Assembly (NCBI RefSeq): GCF_000948975.2
Contig: NZ_CP059735.1
Location: forward strand, 2,728,001-2,792,000
DNA length: 64,000 nt
Direction of reading: 5' to 3'
DNA from: Thalassomonas actiniarum
Lineage (GTDB): Bacteria > Pseudomonadota > Gammaproteobacteria > Enterobacterales > Alteromonadaceae
Shown here: positions 1-8,489 of the stretch, one piece after another
Position numbering within the stretch: the stretch's first letter is position 1
How the letters are laid out: each line of letters starts with the position of its first letter
The notes under the pieces: generated by a model
What the model was told of the DNA's origin: nothing
Seen by the model: only the letters and a program-made list of their open reading frames with translations
The model's database searches: none
Translations under genes and position numbers: made by a program

Positions 1-2636
1 TGGCCGGTTACGATTCGATTAATCGCGATGCAAAGGAGCCCAGGGCGGGTAGTCCGGACGGTCAGGGGGGCATAGTTAATTTGCGCGGCGACTGGCGCGA
101 AACCATGAGTACTCACTGGTTCCATGATCATATGCTCGATTTTACCGCGCAAAATGTCTACAAGGGCAGCGTTGCCATGATGAATTATTACAGCGCCCTC
201 GATCGCGGCAATGAAGCCCTCGACGATGGCGTGAATTTGCGTCTGCCCAGCGGCAGCGCCCTGGACTGGGGCAACCGGGATTATGATGTTAATTTGCTGC
301 TGGCGGAAAAGGCATGGGACAGCGAAGGCCAGCTCTGGTTTAATCCTTTTAATGTCAAAGGCTTTGTCGGTGATGTCATGACAGTGAACTGGCTTTACAA
401 ACCATATTTTGACGTGCGCGCCCGCCAATACCGTTTTCGCATTTTAAACGGCTCGGTATCGCGCTATTTTAAACTGGCGCTGGTGGATGAAGCAGGGGAG
501 CCGGTACCTTTTTATCTGATCGCCAATGACGGTAATATCATGGAGCATACCGTTTATTTTGAAAACGGCGAATTGCCCACCCTGGGCATCGCCGAGCGTT
601 ATGACATTATCGTGGATTTCAGCGCCTTTAAAGCCGGTGACAAGCTTTATTTTGTCAATATGTTGCAGCATAAAAACGGCCAGGTCACCGATAAGGTGAT
701 CCCGCTTGGGGACATTATCAGCGGTGATTATTATGCCCTCCCTTATGATGATGAGGATGACGGCCAGGTCGATCGCTGGATGCACGGCGATCCCGTGGTG
801 GGCAAGTTTCTTGAGTTTCGCGTGCAACCTTACCAGGGAGAAGATAAAAGTATGGATCCCGCCGACTTTGTTGCCGGTAAGAAAACCCTGATCCCCTTAA
901 ACCGTCCCGATGAGAGTGAGCTGGCCAATGCCCTGCACCGCACCTTTGAATTTGAACGTCAGCCCACAGATGAAAAGCCCTGGGTGATAGAAACCGACGG
1001 CGGCAAAGGGCTGAGCATGGATCCCCGCAGGCTCAGTGCGGCGCCGGATAAGAACTCGGGTGGTATCGAAGTCTGGCGTTTGGTCAACAGCGGCAGCTGG
1101 AGCCACCCGGTACATATCCATTTCGAAGAAGGCATCATTTTAAGGCGTGACGGTAAAGAGCCGCCGGAATGGGAAAAGTGGGCACGCAAGGATGTCTACC
1201 GGCTCGGTCCGCAGGAAGATAGCGGCAGCATAATAGAGATTGCTTTTCGTTTTCGGGAATTTGCCGGTACCTATATGGAGCATTGTCATAATACCCAGCA
1301 TGAAGATCATGCGATGTTGCTGCGCTGGGATGTGGAGAACCCCGGGCAAACCAAGCTGATGCCAACGCCAATTCCTTCCTGGGACGGGGTCGGTTATGTC
1401 GATACCGTGGCGCTGCCGACAGCAAGAACCGGTGACGGCACAGGTCAGTTCGGCCCTGAGCTTGAGCCGGTATCTGTCTGGGTAAAAGGGACAGAAATCG
1501 GTGAGCTGGATAATCTTCGCGATAATCCTATCGGCGATGCTTTATCGGCAGTGCCGCCGGATAATGAACGGGGCACGGCGACTTTTGCCTTGAAGCAGGG
1601 CATCAATATTGACGAGCAGGGACAAGAAACCCGGGTCTGGTACTTTTTGCATGATGTCAGCGACAAGGCGCTGGCAGATGAGTTAGGGCTGGCCTGGGCC
1701 GGGGCGCTGGCGAAAACCCCCGAAGCGGCTTTGGGCCTGGCATCGGTATCGGCTGAGGGACAGTGGACCTTTTACGGTGACTTGCCAAATCCCGTCTGGG
1801 CCAATGATGAAAACCCCGAAGGTATTCCCGAGGTTGATGATAACAACAGCTATTCGCCGCTGCGCCGGGTCAACTATAACGGTAAAGACGTGATCTTTAA
1901 TGCCGTGATCATTAAGTGGGGAGATAAACCCTGGCAGCAAAACCGCATCGATAAATCCTGCCGCGGTTTTCCGGATCTGCCTGCCAATACGCAATGTTTA
2001 TACAACGGCGAAGTTTGGGGCGGCTTAAATGCCTCCGGCCATGTGCTTGCGCTGGAGACCGCAGGGGAAAATCCCCATGTGACCTTCAAGCTGCATAAAT
2101 CCTGGGCCGGGGAAGGGGACTATCTGCCTTATTATATTGTGCTTGATACTTTTCCCTTTGGCCCGGCAAAAGCCATGGGGGTGCCTTATGTGCCTAAGCA
2201 TCAATTTCTCGGTGCGGTAGCCGTGCCGCTGATCCAGTTTATACCGCCGGCGCCGATACGCAGCAGTTATCCGCCCACGCCAAGCGACGGCATGGGTTTG
2301 CTCGGCGGCGGGCCGTTTGGCAGCCAGGTGGGGGTACCTTCCTACTTTATGCCGGAAGATGATTATAGCCCCATGTGGCATATCGGCTTCGCCCACTGGT
2401 TGACGCCGGCGATAGACAGCGTCGGTGTCGTCAAAGGCCTGGAGCAAGTGAAAGAGTTGCGTGCCAAAGGTGAACTGGAAGTATTGGAGTTTCCGCCGCC
2501 GCCGAATATCGGCCTTAACAATTATGATTTTGAAAACCTCAACTCTCCCCATGTGGTCAACTGTCCGGTGCCGATGACAGTGGATAAGCTGGTGCATGAT
2601 GCCCGTAATGCCGGCAAAGCCGATAACGGGGAGTAG
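1..2636 (+). CDS. Multicopper oxidase, 5'-truncated by window edge
   Basis: The reading frame is open to the left edge (first full codon at 3), so the N-terminus lies outside. Visible copper motifs are HWFHDH near 114-131, HPVHIHF near 1104, and HCH-x3-H-x4-M near 1281, which fits the type 1, 2 and 3 copper ligands of multicopper oxidases, with Met as axial type 1 ligand. The first HxH motif is expected upstream of the window. About 420 residues follow the last copper motif, far longer than laccase or CueO; I recognise no domain there. Enzymes of this family oxidise metals, phenols or bilirubin while reducing O2 to water, normally outside the cytoplasm; the substrate here is unknown. A copper-delivery fusion gene starts 5 nt downstream, so the two are probably one operon and the fusion may metallate this enzyme. 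Confidence 0.85.
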   Translation, partial: AGYDSINRDAKEPRAGSPDGQGGIVNLRGDWRETMSTHWFHDHMLDFTAQNVYKGSVAMMNYYSALDRGNEALDDGVNLRLPSGSALDWGNRDYDVNLLLAEKAWDSEGQLWFNPFNVKGFVGDVMTVNWLYKPYFDVRARQYRFRILNGSVSRYFKLALVDEAGEPVPFYLIANDGNIMEHTVYFENGELPTLGIAERYDIIVDFSAFKAGDKLYFVNMLQHKNGQVTDKVIPLGDIISGDYYALPYDDEDDGQVDRWMHGDPVVGKFLEFRVQPYQGEDKSMDPADFVAGKKTLIPLNRPDESELANALHRTFEFERQPTDEKPWVIETDGGKGLSMDPRRLSAAPDKNSGGIEVWRLVNSGSWSHPVHIHFEEGIILRRDGKEPPEWEKWARKDVYRLGPQEDSGSIIEIAFRFREFAGTYMEHCHNTQHEDHAMLLRWDVENPGQTKLMPTPIPSWDGVGYVDTVALPTARTGDGTGQFGPELEPVSVWVKGTEIGELDNLRDNPIGDALSAVPPDNERGTATFALKQGINIDEQGQETRVWYFLHDVSDKALADELGLAWAGALAKTPEAALGLASVSAEGQWTFYGDLPNPVWANDENPEGIPEVDDNNSYSPLRRVNYNGKDVIFNAVIIKWGDKPWQQNRIDKSCRGFPDLPANTQCLYNGEVWGGLNASGHVLALETAGENPHVTFKLHKSWAGEGDYLPYYIVLDTFPFGPAKAMGVPYVPKHQFLGAVAVPLIQFIPPAPIRSSYPPTPSDGMGLLGGGPFGSQVGVPSYFMPEDDYSPMWHIGFAHWLTPAIDSVGVVKGLEQVKELRAKGELEVLEFPPPPNIGLNNYDFENLNSPHVVNCPVPMTVDKLVHDARNAGKADNGE

Positions 2637-2641
2637 TTAAG

Positions 2642-4039
2642 ATGTCTCAATATCAACCCCGTTTGCAAATGAGTGTGGTGCTGTTGGCTGTGTTCACTCT
2701 CTCGAGCAGTTTTCAAGTCCTGAGCGCAGCGAGTCCCTGGGGGGCAAACTATTTTCCCAATACCCTGTTAACGACCCATGAAGGAAGAAAAGTCAGGTTT
2801 TTTGATGACTTGATCAAAGATAAAACCGTGGTCATTAATTTTATCTATACCGCCTGCCCGGATACTTGTCCGCTGGAAACCGCCCAGCTTATCCGGGTGC
2901 AGAACATCCTGGGCAACCGGTTGGGGAAAGATGTGTTTTTCTATTCGATTTCTATCGACCCGAAAACCGATACCCCGGAAGTCCTTGATGCCTATCGCAG
3001 CCGCTTCGGCGCTAAATGGACCTTTCTTACCGGCAATGAAGACGATATCAGCAGGCTGCGCCGCAAGCTGGGGTTATATATCGAGGAAATTCAGGACGGC
3101 TCTTTAAATCACAATGTCAGTATGATCATCGGCAATCAAAGCACAGGTCGCTGGATGAAACGGTCGCCGTTTGAAAACCCCTATGTGTTGGCGGATCAAA
3201 TTGGCAACTGGCTGAGCGACTGGAAGTCTGCCAAGCCGTTAACGGATTATGCCAGTGCGCCCAAGCTGCGCAACCTTGCCACAGGAGAGCAGCTTTTTCG
3301 TACCCGCTGCCAGAACTGTCATAACATCTCCGGGGCAAGTAGCGGGGCAGACAGCAGGGCAGGCAGCGGCACAAGCAGTAGCGAAAAGACCGGACAAAAA
3401 GTGCCGGTAGCCTTGGGGCCTGATTTATTTGCCGTGAGTCAAAGACGGGAAAAAAACTGGTTGGTTAGCTGGATAATGGCGCCGGATAAAATGTTAGCAG
3501 AGAAAGATCCCATTGCCATGTCCCTCTACCTGCAATATGACCGCCTGGCTATGCCTAATATGCGGCTAACCTATAAGGAGACCATGCAAATACTTGCCTT
3601 TATCAAGAAGGAAAGCGAGCGTATAGCCGCATCCGGGCCGGTAAAAGCACCGGGTAGCCAGCGCAGCAGTGACGATAAAGTGGTGAAGATTGTCAATGCC
3701 TGGGTGCGCCAGGCTTTACCTGAGGCTAAGGTTAATGCCGGTTATCTGACCTTGATTAATCCCACCGGGCAGGAGCTGACGCTGGTGAAAGTGGAAAGTG
3801 ATGCTTTTAGCCAGATAGAAATCCATGAAATGGCAATGCAAGACGGCCTGATGGCGATGCAAAAACTCAATGAGTTGTTAGTGCCTGCATTCGGGCAGGC
3901 GGCATTGCTGCCCGGCGGTAAACATTTAATGCTCAAGTCGCCGCGAAAGCCGTTAAATAAAGATGACAGCATTAAGCTAACGTTAAAATTTAAATCCGGC
4001 TGGCAGCAAAACGTTTCGGTGAAGGTGGCGGCAAAATAA
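2642..4039 (+). CDS. SCO1/SenC - cytochrome c - PCuAC fusion protein
   Basis: A 465-aa exported protein with three recognisable modules. After a signal peptide (about 1-29) comes a SCO1/SenC thioredoxin fold with the copper-binding CPDTC (C72, C76) and distal H157. A class I cytochrome c follows, with CQNCH at 223-227, a Ser/Gly-rich insert after it, and M304 or M307 as likely axial ligand. The C-terminus (about 348-465) is a PCuAC copper chaperone whose H395, M406, H428 and M430 match the H-x10-M-x21-H-x-M motif exactly. SCO and PCuAC proteins normally act as separate chaperones that load copper into cytochrome oxidase. Fused here and placed 5 nt after a multicopper oxidase, with a GGGGAG site just before the ATG, the likely role is copper delivery or redox control for that enzyme. 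Role is inference; domains are clear. Confidence 0.9.
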   Translation: MSQYQPRLQMSVVLLAVFTLSSSFQVLSAASPWGANYFPNTLLTTHEGRKVRFFDDLIKDKTVVINFIYTACPDTCPLETAQLIRVQNILGNRLGKDVFFYSISIDPKTDTPEVLDAYRSRFGAKWTFLTGNEDDISRLRRKLGLYIEEIQDGSLNHNVSMIIGNQSTGRWMKRSPFENPYVLADQIGNWLSDWKSAKPLTDYASAPKLRNLATGEQLFRTRCQNCHNISGASSGADSRAGSGTSSSEKTGQKVPVALGPDLFAVSQRREKNWLVSWIMAPDKMLAEKDPIAMSLYLQYDRLAMPNMRLTYKETMQILAFIKKESERIAASGPVKAPGSQRSSDDKVVKIVNAWVRQALPEAKVNAGYLTLINPTGQELTLVKVESDAFSQIEIHEMAMQDGLMAMQKLNELLVPAFGQAALLPGGKHLMLKSPRKPLNKDDSIKLTLKFKSGWQQNVSVKVAAK

Positions 4040-4078
4040 CCAAGTGCTTTTCCCGGCAAGGGAAGCCGGGGTCATGCA

Positions 4079-4294
4079 TTAACATTTCCCTTTGATAAAG
4101 GTCTGGTAATCCTGATGGATGACTTTGGCCTGCTCCAGTGCACTTTCCAGGCTGCCGGCGATATTACGGCCGGATAGCCAGATTTTTATTGCCAGATCGG
4201 CGATAAACTTGCGTTCATTAATATCGGTAATGTCCTGGCTTTGGGCAATAATTCTTTTTAATTGGGCATTTGTATCGGGTACTTGGGCTAACAT
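4079..4294 (-). CDS. Small hypothetical protein
   Basis: A 71-aa protein, mostly helical and charged, without signal peptide, membrane segment or recognisable motif, ending in Lys-Cys. It is convergent with the SCO fusion gene and oriented like the two small genes upstream of it on the minus strand. I do not recognise a family. Its composition is that of a real soluble protein and it does not overlap another gene, which is the main support for it. Confidence 0.5.
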   Translation of the reverse strand: MLAQVPDTNAQLKRIIAQSQDITDINERKFIADLAIKIWLSGRNIAGSLESALEQAKVIHQDYQTFIKGKC

Positions 4295-4493
4295 CTTGGT
4301 GTCCTTATGAGAGGGGTAAAGTTGTGATTAAGATATCATTTTGCTGATTTTCGCAAAGGGCAAAATTGACCGCTCGGGTAAACTGAGGAATTATCTGGGC
4401 TTCTCTTAGGCCTTTACCAAAGGTTGGAATAAGGCAGGGGAAAGCTTATGCCCGGGATGATTGCCGCGAGCAACGAGCTGAGGCATAGGAAAA

Positions 4494-4661
4494 CTATTTT
4501 TTCTTGCGAAGAATGAGCACAACAATGGCGACCATCACCAGTAGCACTAAACCGGCATAAATGATCCCTTGTTGCTCCGGGCCCAGGCGAAAGCTGGCAC
4601 TGCCCGGCTGTGAATACGTGTTTTGCTGAATACTTTCCTGGGTTGTTGCGCTTGTGTTCAA
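4494..4661 (-). CDS. Small single-pass membrane protein (TTG start)
   Basis: A 55-aa reading frame starting at TTG (4661) with a GGGAG ribosome-binding site about 7 nt upstream. The N-terminal half is polar, rich in Gln, Ser and Thr; residues of about 36-52 form one strongly hydrophobic segment ending in a positively charged RKKK tail. This predicts a small inner-membrane protein with the tail in the cytoplasm. It lies 38 nt downstream of the small zinc-ribbon gene on the same strand, so the two may be co-transcribed. No family recognised. Confidence 0.5.
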   Translation of the reverse strand: MNTSATTQESIQQNTYSQPGSASFRLGPEQQGIIYAGLVLLVMVAIVVLILRKKK

Positions 4662-4699
4662 AATAATTCTCCCTGCTTGCTTGATAAGGCTAGAGCTTG

Positions 4700-4900
4700 C
4701 TAATCACCCGTAGGCGGGGCTAATGTCAGCGTTAACTCATCGACAAATTTTTGATCTTCTTCCTGGGCCTTCAATTGCAGGTCAATGAATTTTGCCGTGT
4801 GCCGGCAATGGGGACAAGTGACTAGTTCAAACGGGCCGGTATTAGGCGGCAGTTGAATATTGTCTTTACATTGAGCGCAAGTGATAGTCGAAGTATACAT
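4700..4900 (-). CDS. Small zinc-ribbon protein
   Basis: A 66-aa protein with two CxxC pairs (CAQC near residue 8 and CPHC near residue 29), typical of a zinc-ribbon or rubredoxin-like knuckle, followed by an acidic helical tail. It is a probable structural zinc-binding protein of unknown partner. Located upstream of the small membrane protein on the same strand. Confidence 0.65.
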   Translation of the reverse strand: MYTSTITCAQCKDNIQLPPNTGPFELVTCPHCRHTAKFIDLQLKAQEEDQKFVDELTLTLAPPTGD

Positions 4901-5187
4901 AAGGTCAATCCTTTGCCTGAGATGTTTTTCCTTCTTAAAAATAATGTAGCAGTGGCAATTGAGGGTTTCAATAATCCCGGTGTTTTATTGGTGTTTTGTC
5001 TGTTATTTTTTGAGATGGCTTTATGTTTTTAGTATGTAAAATTGTAGCTGTAACTTATTGCTGTAATTTAGGAACTTAGCTTAAGGTGTTTAAAATTCTG
5101 GACAAAAACGAATAATATTGAGCAGTTAATTCTTAACCGAGGGCCTTTGTTTAGAAGAAAATTTAGCCAAAAGCGCTATAATTAAAT

Positions 5188-5266
5188 TGTTTCATGAAGC
5201 TGGGTATGGATACATTTTTTTTGCTTCTCTTCGCTCATTGATGTCCCCGTTAATGAGCGATTTTTT
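5188..5266 (+). ncRNA. Candidate small RNA ending in a hairpin terminator
   Basis: A TATAAT box at 5177-5182 is followed by a stretch with a GAAGC/GCTTC inverted pair and then a rho-independent terminator: CGCTCATT (5232-5239), a 12-nt loop, AATGAGCG (5252-5259) and a T run. The flanking genes are both on the minus strand, so nothing annotated explains a plus-strand terminator here. No good -35 box is present at normal spacing. A 15-codon frame starting ATG near 5194 also lies inside. Low confidence. Confidence 0.25.
5232..5266 (+). terminator. Rho-independent terminator
   Basis: Perfect 8-bp stem CGCTCATT/AATGAGCG with a 12-nt loop, followed by ATTTTTTG. In the minus direction the hairpin is followed by A residues, so it should act on plus-strand transcripts. 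Confidence 0.65.
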
Positions 5267-5323
5267 GATTGGTCTTTTTATTTTTTGATGATTACCCTGT
5301 TGTTATCGCAAGCAGGGTTTTCT

Positions 5324-6475
5324 TTACAGGGATAAGAATTTTCTGATCTGAGTCTCTTTTTCCATCGCATCCTCAAACCCCAGCTTGATCAGGTGTTTGC
5401 AGTATTTTTGCTCAAACAGCAGATAGCTGGTGATGCTCGACTCCGAGTCCTCCCTGATACCGATACAGCGCAGCAACATGCGGATGGATAAAGGTAACTC
5501 GTCAAAATATTTGCTGGCGATGGCATTAAAATCATGGCTGGGATTCAGTACCAGGCTGTCGATATGCTTGAGTCCCTCGTGGCTTTTCCGCTGCTTTTCG
5601 GGAATAAGCGACAAGGTGGCATTTATCCGCCGCATACGCTCAAGATCACTTTGCAGGGTATCGGCAAAAACCGTATCTAACATATGTCCGGCGATGGTCG
5701 CGCTGGTGGGGGGATGGGGGTTGTTTTCCATGGCATGGCGCGGCTCTTTCGGCTGTTCGACCCCGACGATAAACAAACGCTCGGCGCCTAAATGAATGGC
5801 CGGACTCAAAGGGGAAAGCTGATGCACCGAGCCATCGCCGAAATGTTCGGTTTGCAGCTTGATGGAGGGAAAAATCATCGGGATGGCGGCAGAAGCCATT
5901 AAATGTTCGCTGTTAATTTTTCCGACCTGGCCCCGTCTTTTCGCGCGGTGCCAGGGGGGAATTGCCCGCTCGGACTGATAGAAACTGATGGAGTCGCCGC
6001 TGCTGTAGCTTGATGCGGTGACGGACACGGCATCTAAGTAGCCGCGCAGGATATTGGCGTCTATGCGTTTAAAATCCACCACTAAATTGAGCAGATCCCT
6101 CAGCGGGGCATTATTTAACAGACTGCGGGCGGTTTTCGTGGCGTAATCGGCCTGGAAGCTGGCCAGCATACCTTTGCTGATATTGCCAAAGACCCGCAGC
6201 GGATCGCTATGGTAGATGCGGTTGGTTTTCAGGTTTTTCCACACCCATTCCAGTTTTTTTACCCCGAGGTGGAAGCAGGAAGCGTAACAGGCCAGGCCCG
6301 TGGTATTGATGGCGCCGGCGGATGTGCCCGCCAAAATAGGGAAGGGGATACCGTGATTTCTCGGCACGAATTTCGCGATAGCCGTCAGCACCCCGACCTG
6401 GTAGGCGGCACGTGCACCGCCGCCGGTTAATACCAGGGCATTTTTAGAATCTTTATAGGTTCTTTTATTCGACAT
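5324..6475 (-). CDS. Patatin-like phospholipase
   Basis: A 383-aa protein with the three hallmarks of the patatin lipid acyl hydrolase fold: the glycine-rich oxyanion hole GGGARAAY (18-25), the nucleophile elbow GTSAG with catalytic Ser52, and the Asp of the dyad in DGS at Asp214. The family hydrolyses acyl esters of phospholipids or neutral lipids. There is no signal peptide or autotransporter barrel, so it is probably cytoplasmic or peripheral to the inner membrane, as in RssA-like proteins, and longer than RssA (about 300 aa). The oxyanion motif has Ala where many members have Gly (GGGxRG), a tolerated variation. Monocistronic by appearance. Confidence 0.88.
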   Translation of the reverse strand: MSNKRTYKDSKNALVLTGGGARAAYQVGVLTAIAKFVPRNHGIPFPILAGTSAGAINTTGLACYASCFHLGVKKLEWVWKNLKTNRIYHSDPLRVFGNISKGMLASFQADYATKTARSLLNNAPLRDLLNLVVDFKRIDANILRGYLDAVSVTASSYSSGDSISFYQSERAIPPWHRAKRRGQVGKINSEHLMASAAIPMIFPSIKLQTEHFGDGSVHQLSPLSPAIHLGAERLFIVGVEQPKEPRHAMENNPHPPTSATIAGHMLDTVFADTLQSDLERMRRINATLSLIPEKQRKSHEGLKHIDSLVLNPSHDFNAIASKYFDELPLSIRMLLRCIGIREDSESSITSYLLFEQKYCKHLIKLGFEDAMEKETQIRKFLSL

Positions 6476-6561
6476 AAATCCGATATTTTTTTCTTATATA
6501 GTTATATCTTTTATAGTTGTCAGTGTAATGAGTTTTTTAAAATCAGGCCAGGGCTAATTCC

Positions 6562-6789
6562 ATGCCCGGATCTATGGGTGTGAAGATGATACTTGTTTCA
6601 AAAATTATTTGTCCCGAATGCGGTTTTCAGCAGGAAGAAACCATGCCGGCCAATGCCTGCTGGTATTATTATCAGTGCAATAGCTGCCAGGTCTGGCTGA
6701 AACCCTTAAAGGGGGATTGTTGTGTTTTTTGCTCTTTTGGCACGGTTAAATGCCCGCCGGTACAGCTTGGCGATAACTGTGGTCATTAA
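6562..6789 (+). CDS. Cys-rich GDCCVFCS-type small protein
   Basis: A 75-aa protein with CPEC near the N-terminus, CNSC in the middle, and a conserved-looking GDCCVFCS-x-GTVKCPP block at the C-terminus. Small proteins with this block are, as I recall, widespread in proteobacteria, often near metal transport genes, but their function is not established; metal binding is likely from nine or more cysteines. ATG at 6562 has AGGG 9 nt upstream; ATG at 6586 (67 aa) is an alternative start. It is divergent from the patatin gene, with the shared upstream region at 6476-6561. Confidence 0.7.
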   Translation: MPGSMGVKMILVSKIICPECGFQQEETMPANACWYYYQCNSCQVWLKPLKGDCCVFCSFGTVKCPPVQLGDNCGH

Positions 6790-6927
6790 CTTCGGCAGTC
6801 ATCAGGGCATCTTTTATCGCCGGTGAAAGCTTGCACTTGTTGTCTTGAAGCGGAGCTAACGGAGGTTATTGCTGTTGCTACCCGTTAGCTTGTCAAACTT
6901 TTGTCTGGGCTGCACCCAGGGTTTTGC

Positions 6928-8145
6928 TTAAGCCATCAGCAAGGAATCCACCCAGTCGGTATCGCCGGTTAAGGCCGATAGCAGACACAGGCCGATCCCT
7001 GTGTAGCCCATTAATAATCCGGTATCTTCTTCGTGCTCTTTGGTAACGCCGGAAAACATATAAAATCCTTTTAAGCCTTTTTCCCGGTAGTCGTCCAGGG
7101 TGATATCCAGCCATTTATTTGCCGTGTGCAATAATTTTTCTTCACCAAGGTGTTGATGCAATAACTGAAAAACCAGGGCGATGCCGGCACTGCCGTGACA
7201 TAAACCGGCATCATTGACCATACCGTTATCCTGGTCGCGCCCGGCGGCATGTAAGCTGATTTCCTTGGCTTTTTCCAGGTAAGAAGGCAGTTCCAGCGCC
7301 TGGCCGACCCGCGCCAGGGTTAAGGCTATGGTCAGATCGCCGTAACACCAGCCCAAACGTGAAATGTGCTGCTCGTTACACGAAGAGCCAAAACAGCTGC
7401 CTAACTTATGCTTATCCAGCTCCTGTGCCATTAACCAGTCACAGCTTTGGAGCAGCAAAGATTTGCTACGCTGGTGTAAAGCCGGTATTTTTAATGCCGG
7501 TAGCAAGGCGGCAATGATCCCGGGGACGCCATGGGCCAGGCCGAGGTTAAATTCAGGGGTCTCTTTCTCTTCCTTATTGAAGCGATAAACCGAGTCTGCC
7601 GGTTGTGACCAGGTCAGGGTGTGTTCGGTCACCTGCACGGCTGCCTGTTCAAAATGGCTGACTAAAGTTTCAAATAAATCGGCAGAGGGTGATTTCAATA
7701 AACGTCTGGCAGCATAGACGGCAACGCCCCCCAAACCCAGCACCATTTCTATTTCGCCCGGCCAGGGAGTCTGCGACAGGCTTTCTTGTAATAGGCTGTC
7801 GATTTCTTCACACATCTCGGGATCATAATCGTCCCCCTGAGCCTGGTTGAGATATTCCAGCAACCAGCCCTGTCCGCTGAGGCCGCTGCTTAAATCGTTA
7901 TAATGAATATGGGCGGCCAGTTGCTGCTGTAAAAATTCCAGTTTGTCATCAAAGACTTCTTCATTGACCAGCCTGGCGTCAAATACGCTGAGTTTATATA
8001 AAAACAACAGGTTTCCGCTTAAACCGCTCAATAAACCACAAAAGCCCGGATTTGAGGGTAAAGTTGCGACGGTGTCGCCGAGTTGTTTGAGAATTTGCTC
8101 GATAAGCGGGCGGTTTTCAATGGCTGACGATAATGCAGGAGACAT
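6928..8145 (-). CDS. LanC-like lanthionine synthetase C family protein
   Basis: A 405-aa protein with the alpha/alpha-barrel repeats of the LanC family, seen as repeated GLSG/HGVPG/GSAG/GYTG glycine motifs. The catalytic His205 of HGVPG and the zinc ligands Cys267 (WCYGD), Cys316 and His317 (LCHGSAG) are all present, so an active cyclase that adds Cys thiols to dehydroamino acids is plausible. Length fits stand-alone LanC (about 400 aa). The ATG at 8145 is preferred because AAGG lies about 8 nt upstream. No LanB dehydratase, LanM, precursor peptide, protease or ABC exporter is visible nearby, so it is an orphan; a eukaryote-LanCL-like glutathione-addition role is an alternative. Confidence 0.88.
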   Translation of the reverse strand: MSPALSSAIENRPLIEQILKQLGDTVATLPSNPGFCGLLSGLSGNLLFLYKLSVFDARLVNEEVFDDKLEFLQQQLAAHIHYNDLSSGLSGQGWLLEYLNQAQGDDYDPEMCEEIDSLLQESLSQTPWPGEIEMVLGLGGVAVYAARRLLKSPSADLFETLVSHFEQAAVQVTEHTLTWSQPADSVYRFNKEEKETPEFNLGLAHGVPGIIAALLPALKIPALHQRSKSLLLQSCDWLMAQELDKHKLGSCFGSSCNEQHISRLGWCYGDLTIALTLARVGQALELPSYLEKAKEISLHAAGRDQDNGMVNDAGLCHGSAGIALVFQLLHQHLGEEKLLHTANKWLDITLDDYREKGLKGFYMFSGVTKEHEEDTGLLMGYTGIGLCLLSALTGDTDWVDSLLMA

Positions 8146-8489
8146 CAAAACATCCTTATTTTTGGTTATTATTTTGGGTTCTTTGCCTGGTCTCTTATCT
8201 GAGGTGCTTTATTGCTTAACTCTCTGATAAACCAAGGTAGAGACAATTTAGCCTAATTAAAAAAATTTCACCACGGTTTTTATTCAAGTATCATAAATAA
8301 CCCCTGGTTCATCTTTACAGCCAGGTTTATTGCCTGTATTCATCAAGTTGGCAAAGAAATAAAACGATAAACTCATTTACAGCAGCAGCTTTGCCCCTTA
8401 AGGTAAGACATGCTGAGCGCTTTATGCTTACATCCTATTTTCGGGGAACTGTTTTCAGGGAATGGGAGTTTAATCATCAGGGAAATCAT
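8146..8489. other. Divergent intergenic region
   Basis: 344 nt between the LanC-like gene and the EEP-family gene. AT-rich, presumably holding both promoters. I looked for a short Cys/Ser/Thr-rich precursor peptide that the LanC-like enzyme could modify and saw none. Confidence 0.4.

Larger units (their letters stand above)
4901..5323. other. Intergenic region without a protein gene
   Basis: 423 nt, AT-rich, between two minus-strand genes. It contains a plus-strand hairpin terminator at 5232-5266 with a TATAAT box about 50 nt upstream of it, and a second GC-poor hairpin (ACCCTG/CAGGGT followed by T residues) near 5289-5323. No longer reading frame looks real. Confidence 0.5.

Noticed and set aside
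2025-2597. Minus-strand 190-codon frame inside the multicopper oxidase gene
   Set aside because: Antisense shadow; the plus-strand frame is continuous, and the minus-strand product has no motif.
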